Part shown: piece after piece, positions 52,522 through 54,268 of the stretch
Position numbering within the stretch: position 1 is the first letter of the stretch
Layout of the letters: every line of letters starts with the position of its first letter
From: Desulfobulbaceae bacterium
GTDB lineage: Bacteria > Desulfobacterota > Desulfobulbia > Desulfobulbales > Desulfocapsaceae
DNA: 54,268 nt
Assembly: GCA_024227155.1 (NCBI GenBank)
Contig: JAAELB010000989.1
Span: forward strand, 1-54,268
Direction: 5' to 3'
Position numbers and translations under genes: made by a program
The notes under the pieces: generated by a model
What the model saw: the letters and a program-made list of their open reading frames with translations, nothing else
Databases searched by the model: none
Told to the model about the DNA's origin: nothing

Positions 52522-54123
52522 ATGAATGAACCCAACGTATCGTACGATGTTCTGAGCCCTGTTAAGTTTCTGACCAGAAGTGCTTTTGTCTATCCTGATA
52601 AATTAGCTGTTGTCCACGGAGAGAAACGATATACCTATAAGGAGTTCGCAGAAAGAATTTATCGCCTTGCAAATGCGCTCAAGAACAAAGGTATTGGTAA
52701 AGGAGATAAAGTTGCCTTTATCTGCCCAAATATTCCACCAATGCTTGAAGCACATTACGCCGTACCGATGATTGGTGCAGCACTTGTAAGCGTAAATATC
52801 CGCCTCGCCAGTGGTGAAGTGTCCTATATTGTTGATCACTCTGATGCAAAGCTTGTTGTTGTCGATAGTGAGTTCGCCTCTCTTGTACAAACCAATGAAT
52901 TGTCGAAAGTGGAAAACTACGTTACTGTCTGTGACGTTGATGATACGAGAACACTGGAGGGCATGGAGTATGAGGAATTCTTGCAAACGGGGTCACCAGA
53001 GGCTCCTGACTTCGACATTGATTCTGAAGATCAACTTCTTGCTATCAACTACACAAGCGGTACAACCGGTCGCCCAAAGGGTGTAATGTACCACCACCGT
53101 GGAGCATACTTGAATGCCATCGGCGAGGTCCTTGAGTCAGGCCTGACTGCCTCTTCTTCGTATCTGTGGACCCTGCCAATGTTTCATTGTAATGGCTGGT
53201 GTTTTACCTGGGGAGTCACTGCGGTTGGTGCAACTCATGTCTGCCTGCGGGCTGTGGTTGCCGATGATATTTTTCGCTTAATTGATCAGGAAGATGTTAC
53301 CCACCTCTGTGCAGCACCAACTGTACTTATCATGATGAGTACTTGGCCGAAAGCGTCGGAAGTGAAAATGAAGCGCACTCTCAACATTATGACGGCGGGC
53401 GCTCCACCTGCCCCCACTATCATCAGTAATGTAGAAGCCATGGGGGCTAACATAACCCATACGTATGGGCTTACCGAGGTGTATGGTCCCCATAGCGTCT
53501 GTGCATGGCAACCAACATGGGAGAAGTTGTCTAAGGAAGAAAAAGCTATCGTGAAGTCGAGACAGGGAGTCCCGTTTGTCCTCACCCATTATATGGATGT
53601 AGTCAATCCTGTAACCATGGAGCCGGTGGCAAGAGATGGCCAGGCTATGGGTGAAATTGTCATGCGCGGAAACAACGTTATGACCGGCTACTATAAGGAT
53701 ACTGAATCGACTGCTGAGGCCTTTGCCGGGGGATGGTTTCACAGCGGTGATCTTGCTGTCATGCATCCTGATGGCTATGTGCAAATAATGGATAGGAAAA
53801 AAGACATTATCATCAGCGGTGGGGAAAACATCTCCACGGTTGAGGTTGAAAACGTGATATACGGACATCCAGACGTACAGGAAGTCGCGGTTGTGCCAGT
53901 ACCGGATGATAAATGGGGCGAAGTGGTCAAGGCTTTTATTGTTCCCAAAGCTGGAAAGAATCCGTTGCCAGAGGACATTATCAATTTCACCAAAGAACGC
54001 TTAGCACGCTTTAAGGCTCCTAAATATATCGAGTTCGGTGAGCTCCCCAAAACCGCAACAGGCAAAATTCAGAAGTTTAAACTGAGAGAAAAAGAGTGGG
54101 AAGGTAAAAAGCGAATCAATTAA
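52522..54123 (+). CDS. AMP-forming acyl-CoA synthetase (AlkK/medium-chain type)
   Basis: 533 aa ANL-superfamily ligase. AMP/P-loop 'YTSGTTGRPKGVMYHHRG' (about 178-195), 'TYGLTEVYGPH' (A5), 'GWFHSGDLAVMHPDGYVQIMDRKKD' (A7-A8), and catalytic Lys in 'PKTATGKIQKFKLRE'. It activates a carboxylic acid to its CoA ester through an acyl-adenylate. Sequence features fit medium-chain fatty acid or phenylpropanoid-like acids more than acetate, but specificity cannot be read. RBS AAGGAGAACGCTC. Confidence 0.93.
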   Translation: MNEPNVSYDVLSPVKFLTRSAFVYPDKLAVVHGEKRYTYKEFAERIYRLANALKNKGIGKGDKVAFICPNIPPMLEAHYAVPMIGAALVSVNIRLASGEVSYIVDHSDAKLVVVDSEFASLVQTNELSKVENYVTVCDVDDTRTLEGMEYEEFLQTGSPEAPDFDIDSEDQLLAINYTSGTTGRPKGVMYHHRGAYLNAIGEVLESGLTASSSYLWTLPMFHCNGWCFTWGVTAVGATHVCLRAVVADDIFRLIDQEDVTHLCAAPTVLIMMSTWPKASEVKMKRTLNIMTAGAPPAPTIISNVEAMGANITHTYGLTEVYGPHSVCAWQPTWEKLSKEEKAIVKSRQGVPFVLTHYMDVVNPVTMEPVARDGQAMGEIVMRGNNVMTGYYKDTESTAEAFAGGWFHSGDLAVMHPDGYVQIMDRKKDIIISGGENISTVEVENVIYGHPDVQEVAVVPVPDDKWGEVVKAFIVPKAGKNPLPEDIINFTKERLARFKAPKYIEFGELPKTATGKIQKFKLREKEWEGKKRIN

Positions 54124-54148
54124 TTGTGATCCGTTGAGAGTATATTTG

Positions 54149-54256
54149 GTAACCGTTCACCAGCACCCCATTTTCGTCCGATCAGGCCTCCTGGCATAGC
54201 CAACTATAGCCAGGAGACCAGCTTGAACGAACCTGGAGCACTGGACGAACGGTTAC
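54149..54256. repeat. Family-2 MITE-like repeat, copy B
   Basis: 108 bp with perfect 10-bp terminal inverted repeats GTAACCGTTC/GAACGGTTAC and longer imperfect ones (ACCAGCACCCC / GGAGCACTGG). An internal hairpin CTCCTGGC...GCCAGGAG. Homologous to 13078-13186. No coding capacity. Confidence 0.8.
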
Positions 54257-54268
54257 GGACTCTGGTTA

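Overview
The window reads as chromosomal DNA from an anaerobic, respiratory Desulfobacterota bacterium, most likely of the Desulfobulbales (sulfate or sulfur-compound metabolising). This placement is inferred from gene content and was not tested by any search. The clues are two multiheme c-type cytochromes, a tungsten/molybdenum aldehyde:ferredoxin oxidoreductase locus, an oxygen-independent route to the lower ligand of B12, FolE2, a standalone PurH cyclohydrolase domain, large PAS/dCache signalling proteins, and an in-frame UGA that looks like selenocysteine.

Layout. 1-1000: tail of a TPR protein and a small secreted unknown. 1086-2700 (minus strand): a five-heme cytochrome with a candidate Sec320, preceded by a GEMM-like cyclic dinucleotide riboswitch and a terminator. 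2788-8225 (minus): AsmA-like protein and UvrC. 8390-10026 (plus): cobalamin riboswitch with terminator, then a ThiC-like radical SAM enzyme best read as BzaF. 10036-11943 (minus): fused peptide-type ABC ATPase and acylphosphatase. 12145-12735: Tag glycosylase. 12815-18977 (minus): AOR operon (unknown 197 aa, MoeA, MoeA with a PBP-like tail, AOR, MoaD-like). 19105-25012 (plus): GpmI, DarP, diguanylate cyclase, a small protein and a PAS histidine kinase. 25019-25756 (minus): FolE2. 25967-30368 (plus): S4 protein, PurH N-domain, PurN, PyrR, U32 protein. 30468-31556 (minus): cNMP/DUF4388 protein. 31853-32125: rpsT. 32532-37247: trpE-G-D-C-F without trpBA. 37234-39459 (minus): RlpA and a nine-heme lipoprotein cytochrome. 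39640-39715: tRNA-Thr(CGU).

39716-51800 is an accessory region. It holds a hybrid sensor kinase and a decayed stretch with a tandem hairpin array, an internally deleted REP-type transposase and an integrase tail. It also holds a PHA-type hydrolase, a group II intron 5' fragment, a SpoIIE phosphatase, a DUF2235 hydrolase plus a truncated relative, a hemerythrin-domain protein and an unknown Zn-ribbon-like protein. A 52-bp direct repeat brackets 5.2 kb of it. 51801-54123 carries an acetate-type permease and an acyl-CoA ligase.

The most notable signals are these. (1) A cytochrome that appears to be a selenoprotein sits under a GEMM-type riboswitch whose specificity position looks cGAMP-like. 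(2) A hairpin repeat lies inside that riboswitch and recurs almost unchanged in the leader of the diguanylate cyclase gene. (3) Several dispersed MITE/REP-like families occupy leaders and intergenic spaces. (4) A B12 riboswitch controls a ThiC homologue.
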